From NCBI GenBank assembly GCA_965261195.1, contig OZ253455.1:1984001-2048000 (forward strand): DNA of 64,000 nucleotides. Direction: 5' to 3'. A model generated the notes under the pieces. That model was not told the origin of the DNA. It was given only the letters and a program-made list of their open reading frames with translations, and did no database searches. A program made the translations under genes and the position numbers. The stretch is from Bin87 sp965261195 (GTDB taxonomy: Bacteria > Chloroflexota > Dehalococcoidia > Lucifugimonadales > UBA3495). This document shows positions 27,291-34,856 of the stretch, piece after piece (position 1 is the stretch's first letter; every line of letters begins with the position of its first letter).

Positions 27291-27689
27291 ATGCCCATCA
27301 TACAGCGTCCTTATGTTCCCCCCGAAGACAAGCCCCCTCAGGAGCAAGCGTTCCTTAATCCGGGCGATGTGAAGCCCCTCAACGTCAACGTTGCCGCTGC
27401 TCCCGCGCCGGCGGAGGCGCCCGGCGCCCTGGACCCGATTACGTTCTATTGCGACTCGTTCCACGTTTTCAGCAGCCTGTACTCGGCGGTGCTGTTCTTC
27501 GGTGAGCAACTGGAAGAACGTGAACCAATCCTCAGGGCTCGCATCAAGGTTAGCCCCCAGATGTTGAAGGCCATTGCCGTGCTGACCAGCAAGCACGTGC
27601 GCGAATATGAGGAAGCGGTCGGCCCCATTACGCTGCCCGAACAGGTGTATGCCGCCTGGGAAATCGGCCAGGATGAACACGAGCACTAG
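27291..27689 (+). CDS. DUF3467-like protein
   Basis: 132 residues from ATG 27291, with GGAGGAATT just before the start. After a proline-rich N-terminus the sequence fits the DUF3467 pattern: DPITFYCDSFHVFSSLYSAV, LFFGEQ, then ARIKVSPQMLKAIAVLTSKH and REYEEAVGPI. The family is small, often found beside signalling or secretion genes, and has no established function. The next gene starts 18 bp downstream on the same strand and is probably its partner. Confidence 0.68.
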   Translation: MPIIQRPYVPPEDKPPQEQAFLNPGDVKPLNVNVAAAPAPAEAPGALDPITFYCDSFHVFSSLYSAVLFFGEQLEEREPILRARIKVSPQMLKAIAVLTSKHVREYEEAVGPITLPEQVYAAWEIGQDEHEH

Positions 27690-27707
27690 GCAAGGTCGGG
27701 AAGTGTC

Positions 27708-28271
27708 ATGACCACCCCTGAAAACCATGGCCCTGAAAACTATGGCGAGGAAGGCGACTCGGTTGTAGGTCTGCGGCCCGAGGGCGATCCGGGCGGCGAA
27801 GGACAGCCGCTGGGGGAAGACGTTTCGCTGCCCGTTACCGTCGTCCCCAACGGCAATACCACCGAAGTTCCCGAATGGGACTGGAAGTTTACCTCGGCCA
27901 GTCAGCCCAACGCCGCCGTGTTCCACATTAACCACAGCGATGTTACTCGCGCATTCGCCAGCGTGTTGACTGCTGACGACAGCCCGCCGGAAGCCCTCTT
28001 CGTCGTCAGCCGTGAGATTCCCATTGTCATCATCGACAGCCTGGACAAGTATTGGGCCGGCGAGTCCCGGCACGCGTTGCCGCTGAACGGACTGCGGGTG
28101 CCGGTCGAAGGCGATACCATCGCCGAGGCGAAATCCAAGCTGGCCGGCGACCTGTCAGCCCAGATCCGGCTGCTGCTGCTGCTAACCGCCGGCGGCACCG
28201 AACTGGCCCCTCAGCTCAAGGCCAACATGGTGATGCTGGGCCGATTCCTGTCGCCGCGGCAATCGGGTTAG
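27708..28271 (+). CDS. Hypothetical protein, partner of the DUF3467-like gene
   Basis: 187 residues. I do not recognise the family. The first 45 residues are acidic, glycine-rich and probably disordered. Then comes a compact region (FHINHSDVTRAFASVLTADD, then EALFVVSREIPIVIIDSLDK), and the C-terminal helix is leucine-rich (LSAQIRLLLLLTAGGTELAP). No signal peptide or clear membrane span is present; the LLLLL stretch is short. It lies 18 bp after the DUF3467-like gene and ends with a 4-base convergent overlap with the RDD gene. Confidence 0.65.
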   Translation: MTTPENHGPENYGEEGDSVVGLRPEGDPGGEGQPLGEDVSLPVTVVPNGNTTEVPEWDWKFTSASQPNAAVFHINHSDVTRAFASVLTADDSPPEALFVVSREIPIVIIDSLDKYWAGESRHALPLNGLRVPVEGDTIAEAKSKLAGDLSAQIRLLLLLTAGGTELAPQLKANMVMLGRFLSPRQSG

Positions 28272-28894
28272 CCGCGTTCGGTGGCGCCAGGCTGGCCGAC
28301 CAGACGGCCCAGGATGGTGGCCCAGTTGCGCTGCTTGGCTTGCGCCGGTTCCGCCTCGGTAGGCTCGCCGACTACGACCACCGTTCTGGCGATGTGGTCG
28401 TACACGGAACGACGGCGGGAGCGGTCAATCAGCACGGTAACGATTGACAAGATGTCCAGGGTATAGGGTATCAAGAAGTAGCCCTTGCCGAGGAAGTAGA
28501 AAGCGGAAACGTTGGCAATCTGCAGCAGGCTCCGCACCGCCTTCTGCCAGGGTCGCATCCGGCGTCCGGTTTGGTGGTGGACGATATGAGCGTTGACCAC
28601 CATGTGCCCCAGGGAGCGACTGTAGGTGAAATAGAACACGGCGTACATACCGTGAGCCATGATATTGGGTATGCCCTGGTCAACCGGCGGGACGTTGATG
28701 TCCAGGCCGGCGCTAAACCCGGTGACGTAGCGCAGTATATGCCACAAGTTCAGGTCGAAGCCGGGACCGGTGATGAAAAGGAAAGTCGTCCGCAGTATCG
28801 TATAGACTAGGCTGGATGGAATCATACCGTAGAAAGCGGAGATACTACGTTCTCCGATGGTGAGTGGGCGGAGGCCGGGCGAAGGTGCAGGCAC
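28268..28894 (-). CDS. RDD-family membrane protein
   Basis: 208 residues with about four hydrophobic segments (for example SSLVYTILRTTFLFITG, GMYAVFYFTYSRSLGHMVV and GYFLIPYTLDILSIVTVLI). The C-terminal RRRSVYDHIARTVVVV matches the RDD-family ending (R-x-x-H/YDxIAGTxVV). An SRSLGHMVVNAHIV loop resembles the family's GkxxxGlkVv turn. RDD proteins are proposed ion or small-molecule transporters, but the function is unsettled. The start is 2 bp from the proS stop, so it probably follows proS in one transcript. Confidence 0.76.
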   Translation of the reverse strand: MPAPSPGLRPLTIGERSISAFYGMIPSSLVYTILRTTFLFITGPGFDLNLWHILRYVTGFSAGLDINVPPVDQGIPNIMAHGMYAVFYFTYSRSLGHMVVNAHIVHHQTGRRMRPWQKAVRSLLQIANVSAFYFLGKGYFLIPYTLDILSIVTVLIDRSRRRSVYDHIARTVVVVGEPTEAEPAQAKQRNWATILGRLVGQPGATERG

Positions 28895-28896
28895 GA

Positions 28897-30600
28897 TCAG
28901 GCGGTCGCGAGCATCTCCTGCACCGTGGCCACCACGGCGTCCATGGTAACCATTTCGGCGTCGGCATCAGTGCGGCGGCGCACTTCCACCATGCCCTGGC
29001 GCAGATTGCGCGGGCTCACCACCAGGCGCACCGGCAGCCCGATCAGGTCGGCGTCGTTGAATTTCACGCCGGCGGCAGCATCCTCCCGGTCGTCGAACAG
29101 CGTCTCAACGCCGCCCGCCCAGAGCCGGTCATACAGCTCACCCGCCGCCGCCGCCACGCTTTCGTCTGACATATTCAGTCCCACCAGGTAAACCTGATAG
29201 GGCGCGATGGGCACCGGGAAAACGATGCCGTTGTCATCGTGATTCTGCTCGATGGCGGCGGCGAGGACACGGCTGACCCCGATGCCGTAACACCCCATGA
29301 CGATGGGCGCCTGCTGCCCGTGCTGATCCAGGTAATTGGCTCCCAATGCCTCGCTGAAGAAGGTGCCCAGCTTGAAGATGTGGCCCACCTCAATGCCGCG
29401 CGTGGATTCCAGCTCCGCGCCGCACTGTGTGCAAAGATGGCCCGGTTGGGCGAGGGCAATGTCGGTAATCAGGTCAGCACCGAAGTCCCGGGGATAGTTG
29501 GCGTTCCGGTAGTGGGTGTCGGGTTGGTTGGCGCCAACCACGAAATTGCCGCCGTTCTGTATGGACGGGTCGGCGATGCGCTTGATGCTGGTGATGCCAA
29601 TGGCGGATGCGGAGCCGGCGACCAGTCCAGCACCGGCCACCTCATCGTCGTCGGCCAGGCGCAGATCGTTGCAGTGCAGGGCGTTCTTCAGCTTGACCTC
29701 GTTCACATCCAGGTCGCCGCGGATGGTTACGAAAACCACCTCGCCGTCGGCCTGGTAGAACACGGCCTTGAGCGTTTGCGATTCGAGCACACCGAGCAAC
29801 TCGGCCAGCCCGGCGATGGTCTTGATACCGGGCGTACTGACCGGTTCCAGCGGCAGCAGGGCCGGAGTTTCCTGAGCCGGATAGACCCCGGCGGCCTTCT
29901 CGGCGTTGGCGGTGTAACCGCAGCCGGGGCACGTGATGACGGTGTCCTCGCCGGTATCGGTGGGCAGCAGAAACTCGTGGGAATCCTTGCCGCCAATGGC
30001 TCCGGAATCCGCCTCGGCCATCAGGACGGGCACGCTGCACCGACGGAAAACGTTGCGGTATGCCTGCGCCATCGCCTGATAAGACACGTCCAGCCCATCC
30101 TCGTCGGCGTCAAAAGAGTAGGCATCCTTCATGGTGAATTCGCGGACGCGCACCAGGCCAGCGCGGGGTCTGGGTTCGTCGCGAAACTTGGTCTGCATCT
30201 GGTACAGGATGACCGGCAGATCGCGGTAGCTCTGGACATTACCCTTGACTACGTTGGTAATTACCTCTTCGTGGGTGGGCGCAATGACCATGGGCCGTCC
30301 GCGGCGGTCTTCCAGCGTAAAGAGGTTGTCGCCAAAGGCAGCGGCCCGGTTGGTCTGCTCCCACAATTCCCGGGGTTGCAGACTCGGCAAGCGCAGTTCC
30401 TGACTGCCGGCGGCGTCCATCTCCTCGCGGATAATCTGCTCGATTTTGAGCAGGGAGCGCCACGCCAGCGGCAGGTAAGCGTAGACGCCGGCGGCCACCT
30501 GCTGGATCAGGCCGGCCCTCAGCATCAACCGATGGCTGGCCGTTTCAGCCTCCGGCGGATCGTCGCGCAGGGTGCGGGTAACCAGTTTGGAGATACGCAT
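28897..30600 (-). CDS. proS: Prolyl-tRNA synthetase (bacterial type, with editing domain)
   Basis: 567 residues, the normal length for bacterial ProRS. It charges tRNA-Pro. It starts MRISKLVTRTLRDDPPEAET. Motif 2 (TKFRDEPRPRAGLVRVREF) and the TMKDAYSFD block are intact. The INS editing domain (about residues 220-380) includes a zinc-ribbon-like CPGCGYTAN and GGKDSHEF, and GCYGIGVSRVLAAAIEQ is motif 3. The stop of vapC and the start of proS share the bases TAATG. A second, diverged copy of the first 28 codons lies at 31380-31463. Confidence 0.97.
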   Translation of the reverse strand: MRISKLVTRTLRDDPPEAETASHRLMLRAGLIQQVAAGVYAYLPLAWRSLLKIEQIIREEMDAAGSQELRLPSLQPRELWEQTNRAAAFGDNLFTLEDRRGRPMVIAPTHEEVITNVVKGNVQSYRDLPVILYQMQTKFRDEPRPRAGLVRVREFTMKDAYSFDADEDGLDVSYQAMAQAYRNVFRRCSVPVLMAEADSGAIGGKDSHEFLLPTDTGEDTVITCPGCGYTANAEKAAGVYPAQETPALLPLEPVSTPGIKTIAGLAELLGVLESQTLKAVFYQADGEVVFVTIRGDLDVNEVKLKNALHCNDLRLADDDEVAGAGLVAGSASAIGITSIKRIADPSIQNGGNFVVGANQPDTHYRNANYPRDFGADLITDIALAQPGHLCTQCGAELESTRGIEVGHIFKLGTFFSEALGANYLDQHGQQAPIVMGCYGIGVSRVLAAAIEQNHDDNGIVFPVPIAPYQVYLVGLNMSDESVAAAAGELYDRLWAGGVETLFDDREDAAAGVKFNDADLIGLPVRLVVSPRNLRQGMVEVRRRTDADAEMVTMDAVVATVQEMLATA

Positions 30601-31043
30601 TATGGTAGGGTTCCTTCAGTTGACCAAGGGTTGATGACTTCAATGCCGCTGTCGGTGAAATCGTCGGTGTTTCGGGTGGCTACTGCCATGCTCTGTGATA
30701 GCGCAATCGCCGCAATTTGAGCGTCGGGATGCTCGATACGCCGCCCGATGGCGCGACGGTGGGAGCGTATATCGGCGTAGGCGCGGGCGGCGGCGCTGTC
30801 AAAGGGCAAGATGCGATTTTCGAAATACACGCGGAGCATATAGTCGGTTCTCAATACCTGCCTGTTGCGCCGGCGTCCGGCCGGCATAATAGCCAGACCG
30901 TAGCGCATTTCCGCTTCGGTTATGGCAGTGGTGAACGTCTCTCCGGGAATCTGGCTACGCCACCAGGCCAAGACCGCCGGATGGGGCCGTTCCCGGTTAA
31001 GTTCCGACGTGACGTTAGTGTCCAGGATCGTCGGCATCGTCAT
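30600..31043 (-). CDS. vapC: VapC-type PIN-domain toxin
   Basis: 147 residues from the ATG at 31043 (a TTG at 31049 is an alternative). PIN-domain ribonuclease landmarks are present: PTILDTNVTSEL with the first acidic residue, ITEAEMRYGL with the second, HPDAQIAAIALSQ with the third and ATRNTDDF with the fourth. VapC toxins cut tRNA or rRNA. The antitoxin gene upstream overlaps it by 29 bases. Its stop overlaps the proS start as TAATG, tying the toxin to an essential gene's transcript. Confidence 0.87.
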   Translation of the reverse strand: MTMPTILDTNVTSELNRERPHPAVLAWWRSQIPGETFTTAITEAEMRYGLAIMPAGRRRNRQVLRTDYMLRVYFENRILPFDSAAARAYADIRSHRRAIGRRIEHPDAQIAAIALSQSMAVATRNTDDFTDSGIEVINPWSTEGTLP

Positions 31044-31296
31044 CCGCAAATATGAACTGTATCGGTTCTCCCGAACTTCGCGGTGGATGCACTACCTCCA
31101 CAATGCCGAGGTCTTTGAACAGCTCGTGGATAGCGGCTCCCAAGTCCTTGGGCTGTGGCAGCGCCCCCGGCTTGTCCAGCGCAAAGCACAGGATGTTCAG
31201 CGCTTCCTCCTCGATGGAGCAGTCGTTGCCAACGGCGCGGGAGCGCAGGCGCACCGCCGTTTCCTCGTCCAGGTCATCCAAGTTTATGCTGGCCAT
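31015..31296 (-). CDS. FitA/VapB-type antitoxin
   Basis: 93 residues from ATG 31296 with GGAGG upstream. The N-terminus MASINLDDLDEETAVRLRSR, followed by CSIEEEALNIL, is the ribbon-helix-helix DNA-binding domain of FitA-like antitoxins. The C-terminal tail (PIQFIFADDDADD) is acidic, as expected for the part that wraps the basic toxin groove. The 29-base overlap with vapC supports a single TA operon, probably autoregulated by the RHH domain. Confidence 0.75.
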   Translation of the reverse strand: MASINLDDLDEETAVRLRSRAVGNDCSIEEEALNILCFALDKPGALPQPKDLGAAIHELFKDLGIVEVVHPPRSSGEPIQFIFADDDADDPGH

Positions 31297-31379
31297 CGCA
31301 CCACCTCCGTCCGCAACGTCGCCCCATTTTAGCACGGCGGCGGCGGTTATTTGGGGTGGCGTTGTCGCCAATCGGCCAG

Positions 31380-31463
31380 CCGCAACATCAATCGGTGGCT
31401 GGCCGTTTCGGCCTCCGGGGTATCGTCGCGAAGAATGCGGGTAAGCAGTTTGGAGATGCGCAT
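31380..31463 (-). pseudogene. Ghost copy of the proS 5' end
   Basis: Translating from the ATG at 31463 gives MRISKLLTRILRDDTPEAET then ASHRLMLR, nearly the same as the first 28 residues of ProS. The copies differ at many third positions, so this is not a fresh duplication. After residue 28 the similarity ends. The methyltransferase stop overlaps this ATG as TAATG, just as vapC does at the real proS start. Confidence 0.78.
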
Positions 31464-33082
31464 TACAACATCCGGAATTGAAGGGAATTGGCATGATCGT
31501 TCCCTTGAATCGAAAAGGAGTCTTGATGATTCTGGATAGGCTTTAACCATTCTAGTAGTAAATCTGCCAGCGCCGGTTCCGGAACATTGCCAAGTTCTTT
31601 TGGTTCCAGCTTGTGTAGCCCACCGCCATACACTCTGCCCTCGTCGAGCATAGTTTGCGGACATATCCGGTTCAAGATCTCCCAAACCTGACGTTCCAGA
31701 GCCGGGTTTTCCTGTAAAGCTCGGGCGAGGGAATTTTTGGGATACAGCATTAAATAAACATTAGGTGCCGTTGCCTGCGAATGGTTAAAGATGAATCGGA
31801 ATGGGCGTCCGTTTTTCTGATCGCTCCGACCGAGATAGGTGCATAGGAACGGCGCTGGTGGGCGCTTCTCCTGAGTATACCAAATTGCTCGATGTCGGCA
31901 GAGATACCGTTGGTCTATGCTCTGCAATCTCCCTTCTTCGAGATAGGCCCACAGTGACGGGTATTGCTGCTTAATATCGCTTTCCATCAACTGACAATCG
32001 AGCAAGAACAAGCGTCGCTCCAAAAGAGGGTTCCCCAGATTGTCCGCCATCACCTCGCTTTCCGGTAAATAGCGCGGGCTAGGCAATATTGGACGGAACG
32101 CTGCCATTGGCAAGCCACGCTGCCTAATTTCCTCCTCCGACAGGATAAAAAAACGGTTATTGCCGGTCGCTATGCCTCGTTTAATTTGGAAGAAATCCTT
32201 TAGAACAGGGGCAGTAGCACGTTTGTGGTTTTCCCTTGTTGGATACGGTGTCCATTTTGATGATTGGCGAAGTGTTTCCACTGGCACATGGCGGTCAAGT
32301 TTTGGTTGTTGCAGCGACCCGCCATAGGTAAATCTCACGCTGTGATTGGGCGACGGTTTTTCTTTGCGGAACCAGACTACAGCCGACGATACCAGCGCGT
32401 CGTTGAACTGCACATCATTTGGGTCAAACCGATGAATGTGGAGTAAAGTAACTTCGTCAAGGAGATAGCTCTTCACCGCGGCGCCATAGTTGACATCCAT
32501 AAACTCGCTTGGAATCAGCCATCCTGCCAATGCGCCGTCTGCCATCCACGTATGGCACAGCCCAATGAAATAGCAATATAACCCGGCCAGTCCGTTGATT
32601 TCTACTTTGCCGGCGTTTCTGGCCCGAACTTTCATTCGCCGCTTTTCTGAGCCATCCATGTGGTGATGTCTGACATAAGGCGGATTGCAGATTAGGAGGT
32701 TGAATTTCTCGGACTCTGCCGGTGGGTCAGCCCGCGTAAAGTCTTCAACACGAACGTCCAAGCCAAATTCTCGCCACAACTCCGCAGCGGGTGTGCCGTA
32801 GTGGGCGTCGATTTCATAACCAACGGCGCGCTTGATACGAATTTTCGGAAACGTAGTCAACAGTGCGGAGTAGAAAGCGCCGGTTCCTATGGCCGGGTCT
32901 ATAAATCTAACTTGAGAGCGCTTTCCCAACTGGACATTTGCATATCCAAGTATCTCAATGGCAAGTGCGGTTGGCGTTGCGAATTGACCCATGCGATTCC
33001 GTTCCGCCGGGGTTTTGGCGGAGTCCAACTGAGTCTGAATCTCTAATCGGGACTCTTCCATTTCAGGCAAGCCAGCTATCAT
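31463..33082 (-). CDS. Type II DNA adenine methyltransferase, XamI-like
   Basis: 539 residues. An N6-adenine methyltransferase that protects host DNA from the adjacent nuclease. Motif I is FIDPAIGTGAFYSALL (about residue 60) and the catalytic motif IV is LLICNPPYVRHH (about residue 130). The preceding RNRMGQFATPTALAIEI is typical of gamma-like Eco57I/TaqI-type enzymes. The C-terminal half (ENHKRATAPVLKDFFQIKRG onward) is the target recognition region. It follows the endonuclease by 3 bp. Assignment to XamI, whose site is GTCGAC, rests on the neighbour. Confidence 0.87.
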   Translation of the reverse strand: MIAGLPEMEESRLEIQTQLDSAKTPAERNRMGQFATPTALAIEILGYANVQLGKRSQVRFIDPAIGTGAFYSALLTTFPKIRIKRAVGYEIDAHYGTPAAELWREFGLDVRVEDFTRADPPAESEKFNLLICNPPYVRHHHMDGSEKRRMKVRARNAGKVEINGLAGLYCYFIGLCHTWMADGALAGWLIPSEFMDVNYGAAVKSYLLDEVTLLHIHRFDPNDVQFNDALVSSAVVWFRKEKPSPNHSVRFTYGGSLQQPKLDRHVPVETLRQSSKWTPYPTRENHKRATAPVLKDFFQIKRGIATGNNRFFILSEEEIRQRGLPMAAFRPILPSPRYLPESEVMADNLGNPLLERRLFLLDCQLMESDIKQQYPSLWAYLEEGRLQSIDQRYLCRHRAIWYTQEKRPPAPFLCTYLGRSDQKNGRPFRFIFNHSQATAPNVYLMLYPKNSLARALQENPALERQVWEILNRICPQTMLDEGRVYGGGLHKLEPKELGNVPEPALADLLLEWLKPIQNHQDSFSIQGNDHANSLQFRML

Positions 33083-33085
33083 TTT

Positions 33086-34048
33086 CTACAACCGGAACTT
33101 AGCGAGGTCGTCAATGCGGTGCTCCCACACCCAATCGATTCCTTCCGCTGCCTCGTAACCGAGATACCCACTGTCGAAATACCCGCACAGGAAGAGTATA
33201 AATTGCACTCTGCTTCCGTAGGTATTACGTAACTGGTTCACCTTGGTTGCCTCTTCTTTGCGGCGCTTATTTACGTTGGCGAAATCGCCTGCTGACTTAG
33301 CCTCAACAAGCAACGGCAGTCTTCTTCTGCCGGTATTCTGCGGCATAATAACAGCGTCAATAGGGATATTCACATCCCTATCTGTATTGGGCTGTTTTGC
33401 CGGCATATTTAGGCGAAAAGCGAAAGTCCCTGGCTGCATCGTGTCATATCTCGTGCCTTCGCCTGCTGGCAATTCCGTGTAGCCTCTGTTGGTCAACCAA
33501 GTTCGGATCGCATCAAGTTGGCGACGCTCTTGTGCGTTACGAATGATTGGGTTAGCGACGGCGCCACATAGACGGTCAGCCACAATGGTCGCCGCCCGGT
33601 ACAGCTCTAGGTCAGATGGGTCATCCTGACGTTCCAACCAAACGAATATATCAGGGTCTGCCATTTTCCTGATGGTTTCTCCGATTTTCAGGAGGTTGCT
33701 GTCTAAATCTTGGCTGGACATCTTCGACGGCAACTCACCCTGCTTTTCCATAACTTTGACCAAGTTGGGACGGACGCCGGCAAGCCCAATTAATCGATCC
33801 GTCGCAAGTGGAGGACAAGTGCACATCCGCAATGTCGGCAGTACGTTAGGAGTGGCTTTTAGCAAATCTACGCCGATATTAGTCAGGTTACTGGTCTGGT
33901 TCAACGTCGTTCTTACGTCATCCGTAGTCTGCACTCGAATTGTGCGGTAAGTCTCAGGCGCAAATCGGATGAACCAGTCGTTGTACATATCCACTGAACG
34001 AGCGATGTCATTTTTCCAGCGTTTGGGTTTGTTACTGTTGACCGGCAT
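33086..34048 (-). CDS. Type II restriction endonuclease, XamI family
   Basis: 320 residues resembling the XamI family along most of its length: KRWKNDIARSVDMYNDWFIR then FAPETYR at the start, LRMCTCPPLATDRLIGLAGV near residue 73, ADRLCGAVANPIIRNAQERR near 160, and LPLLVEAKSAGDFANVNKRR near 245. The last block, with the D in PIDAVI before it and E-x-K in it, fits a PD-(D/E)XK nuclease core. XamI cuts GTCGAC; the same specificity here is inferred. The gene is upstream of, and 3 bp from, its methyltransferase. Confidence 0.87.
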   Translation of the reverse strand: MPVNSNKPKRWKNDIARSVDMYNDWFIRFAPETYRTIRVQTTDDVRTTLNQTSNLTNIGVDLLKATPNVLPTLRMCTCPPLATDRLIGLAGVRPNLVKVMEKQGELPSKMSSQDLDSNLLKIGETIRKMADPDIFVWLERQDDPSDLELYRAATIVADRLCGAVANPIIRNAQERRQLDAIRTWLTNRGYTELPAGEGTRYDTMQPGTFAFRLNMPAKQPNTDRDVNIPIDAVIMPQNTGRRRLPLLVEAKSAGDFANVNKRRKEEATKVNQLRNTYGSRVQFILFLCGYFDSGYLGYEAAEGIDWVWEHRIDDLAKFRL

Positions 34049-34062
34049 AATTTACCCCCCAG

Positions 34063-34180
34063 TTCATCACTCCATCGCATCCACGCCCGTCATCCCCAGG
34101 CGGAACTGGCCGATATTGTCGTAGGCGCTGGCGTTGACCATGAAGTGCTGGCGGCAGCGTTGACGTCCCTCACATCGCAT
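34063..34180 (-). pseudogene. Ghost copy of the 3' end of the acyl-CoA dehydrogenase-like gene
   Basis: The plus-strand run cgcccgtcatccccag, gcggaact, then ttgtcgtaggcgctgg and ttgaccatgaagtgctgg matches 34870-34940 at the end of the flavoprotein gene, with scattered differences and a small deletion. The minus-strand peptide would be the conserved ending (MVNASAYDNIGQFRLG). It is a partial, diverged second copy lying just upstream of the restriction gene. Confidence 0.7.
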
Positions 34181-34200
34181 TGAAGGCTGCGGTCGTTGCG

Positions 34201-34539
34201 CTATCGGTTGGTCCCGTTATCGTGATGGGTAATGTATTCCCGGAGCGCCTGGTTGATGCGAAACTGATAGCCGCGCTCGCCTTTGGCGCGGTTCCTGAAC
34301 CAGGCAACTATGTCGGCGTCCAGCCTGATGTGGACTGCCGTTTTGGTGGGCTCTTGCTGCTTGCCTCTGCTTCGCCGGTATCGCTCCAGGATATGGGGCA
34401 CGGCTTCGTGAGATGGTTTGGCGCTGCTGAACCATTCATCGCTCAGCTCGAACGTATCCGGGTCGTCCGCGATTCCGGCGTTGATAGCGGCATCCTCTTC
34501 CGGACTTGGGATTGCGATTTCAGTTTTCTTGTTCAACAT
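34201..34539 (-). CDS. brnA: BrnA-type antitoxin
   Basis: 112 residues. The C-terminal half is the BrnA/DUF4415 ribbon-helix-helix domain: TAVHIRLDADIVAWFRNRAK followed by GYQFRINQALREYI. The N-terminal half is acidic. BrnA binds and neutralises BrnT and represses the operon. Its start lies 20 bases inside the brnT gene, the usual toxin-first order of this system. Confidence 0.8.
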   Translation of the reverse strand: MLNKKTEIAIPSPEEDAAINAGIADDPDTFELSDEWFSSAKPSHEAVPHILERYRRSRGKQQEPTKTAVHIRLDADIVAWFRNRAKGERGYQFRINQALREYITHHDNGTNR

Positions 34540-34786
34540 AGCTGACGGCCTGCCGCGCGTTGGCTTTCCTGAGACTGATGATGCGGATATTCTGCTCCCG
34601 CTCCGTCCCGACCACGTGATGCCGGCGATTGTCGATCATCCCCAGCGTTGACCAGCGTGTCTCACCATCCCGATTGCTGGCTTGATGTATCGCAGTTTCC
34701 CAATTGAAATATTCCATTGAGGCGAAGTCAACACCGCGATCCAAGAGTGTCTCAGCTCGTTTAGCCTCGTCCCATTCGTACTGCAT
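34520..34786 (-). CDS. brnT: BrnT-type ribonuclease toxin
   Basis: 88 residues from the ATG at 34786; the frame extends 10 codons further, but MQYEWDEAKRAETLLDRGVD is the family's normal start. The ETRWSTLGMIDNRRHHVV strand pair and the C-terminal IRIISLRKANARQAVSYVE are the BrnT signature (RIISxRkA-x3-E/R). BrnT is a RelE-fold ribonuclease toxin. With brnA it lies between the ghost and the real 3' ends of the acyl-CoA dehydrogenase-like gene. Confidence 0.83.
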   Translation of the reverse strand: MQYEWDEAKRAETLLDRGVDFASMEYFNWETAIHQASNRDGETRWSTLGMIDNRRHHVVGTEREQNIRIISLRKANARQAVSYVEQEN

Positions 34787-34856
34787 ATCACTTGGCAATA
34801 TAAATTGTAGCCACAATAAATGATGACAGCAAGGGCAATGCGTCGTATGGCGGCTG

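Noticed and set aside
34063..34180. Treating the dehydrogenase ghost and real ends as a simple insertion-site duplication
   Set aside because: The copies are too long and too diverged for a transposition duplication, and the element between them (BrnTA) has no transposase.
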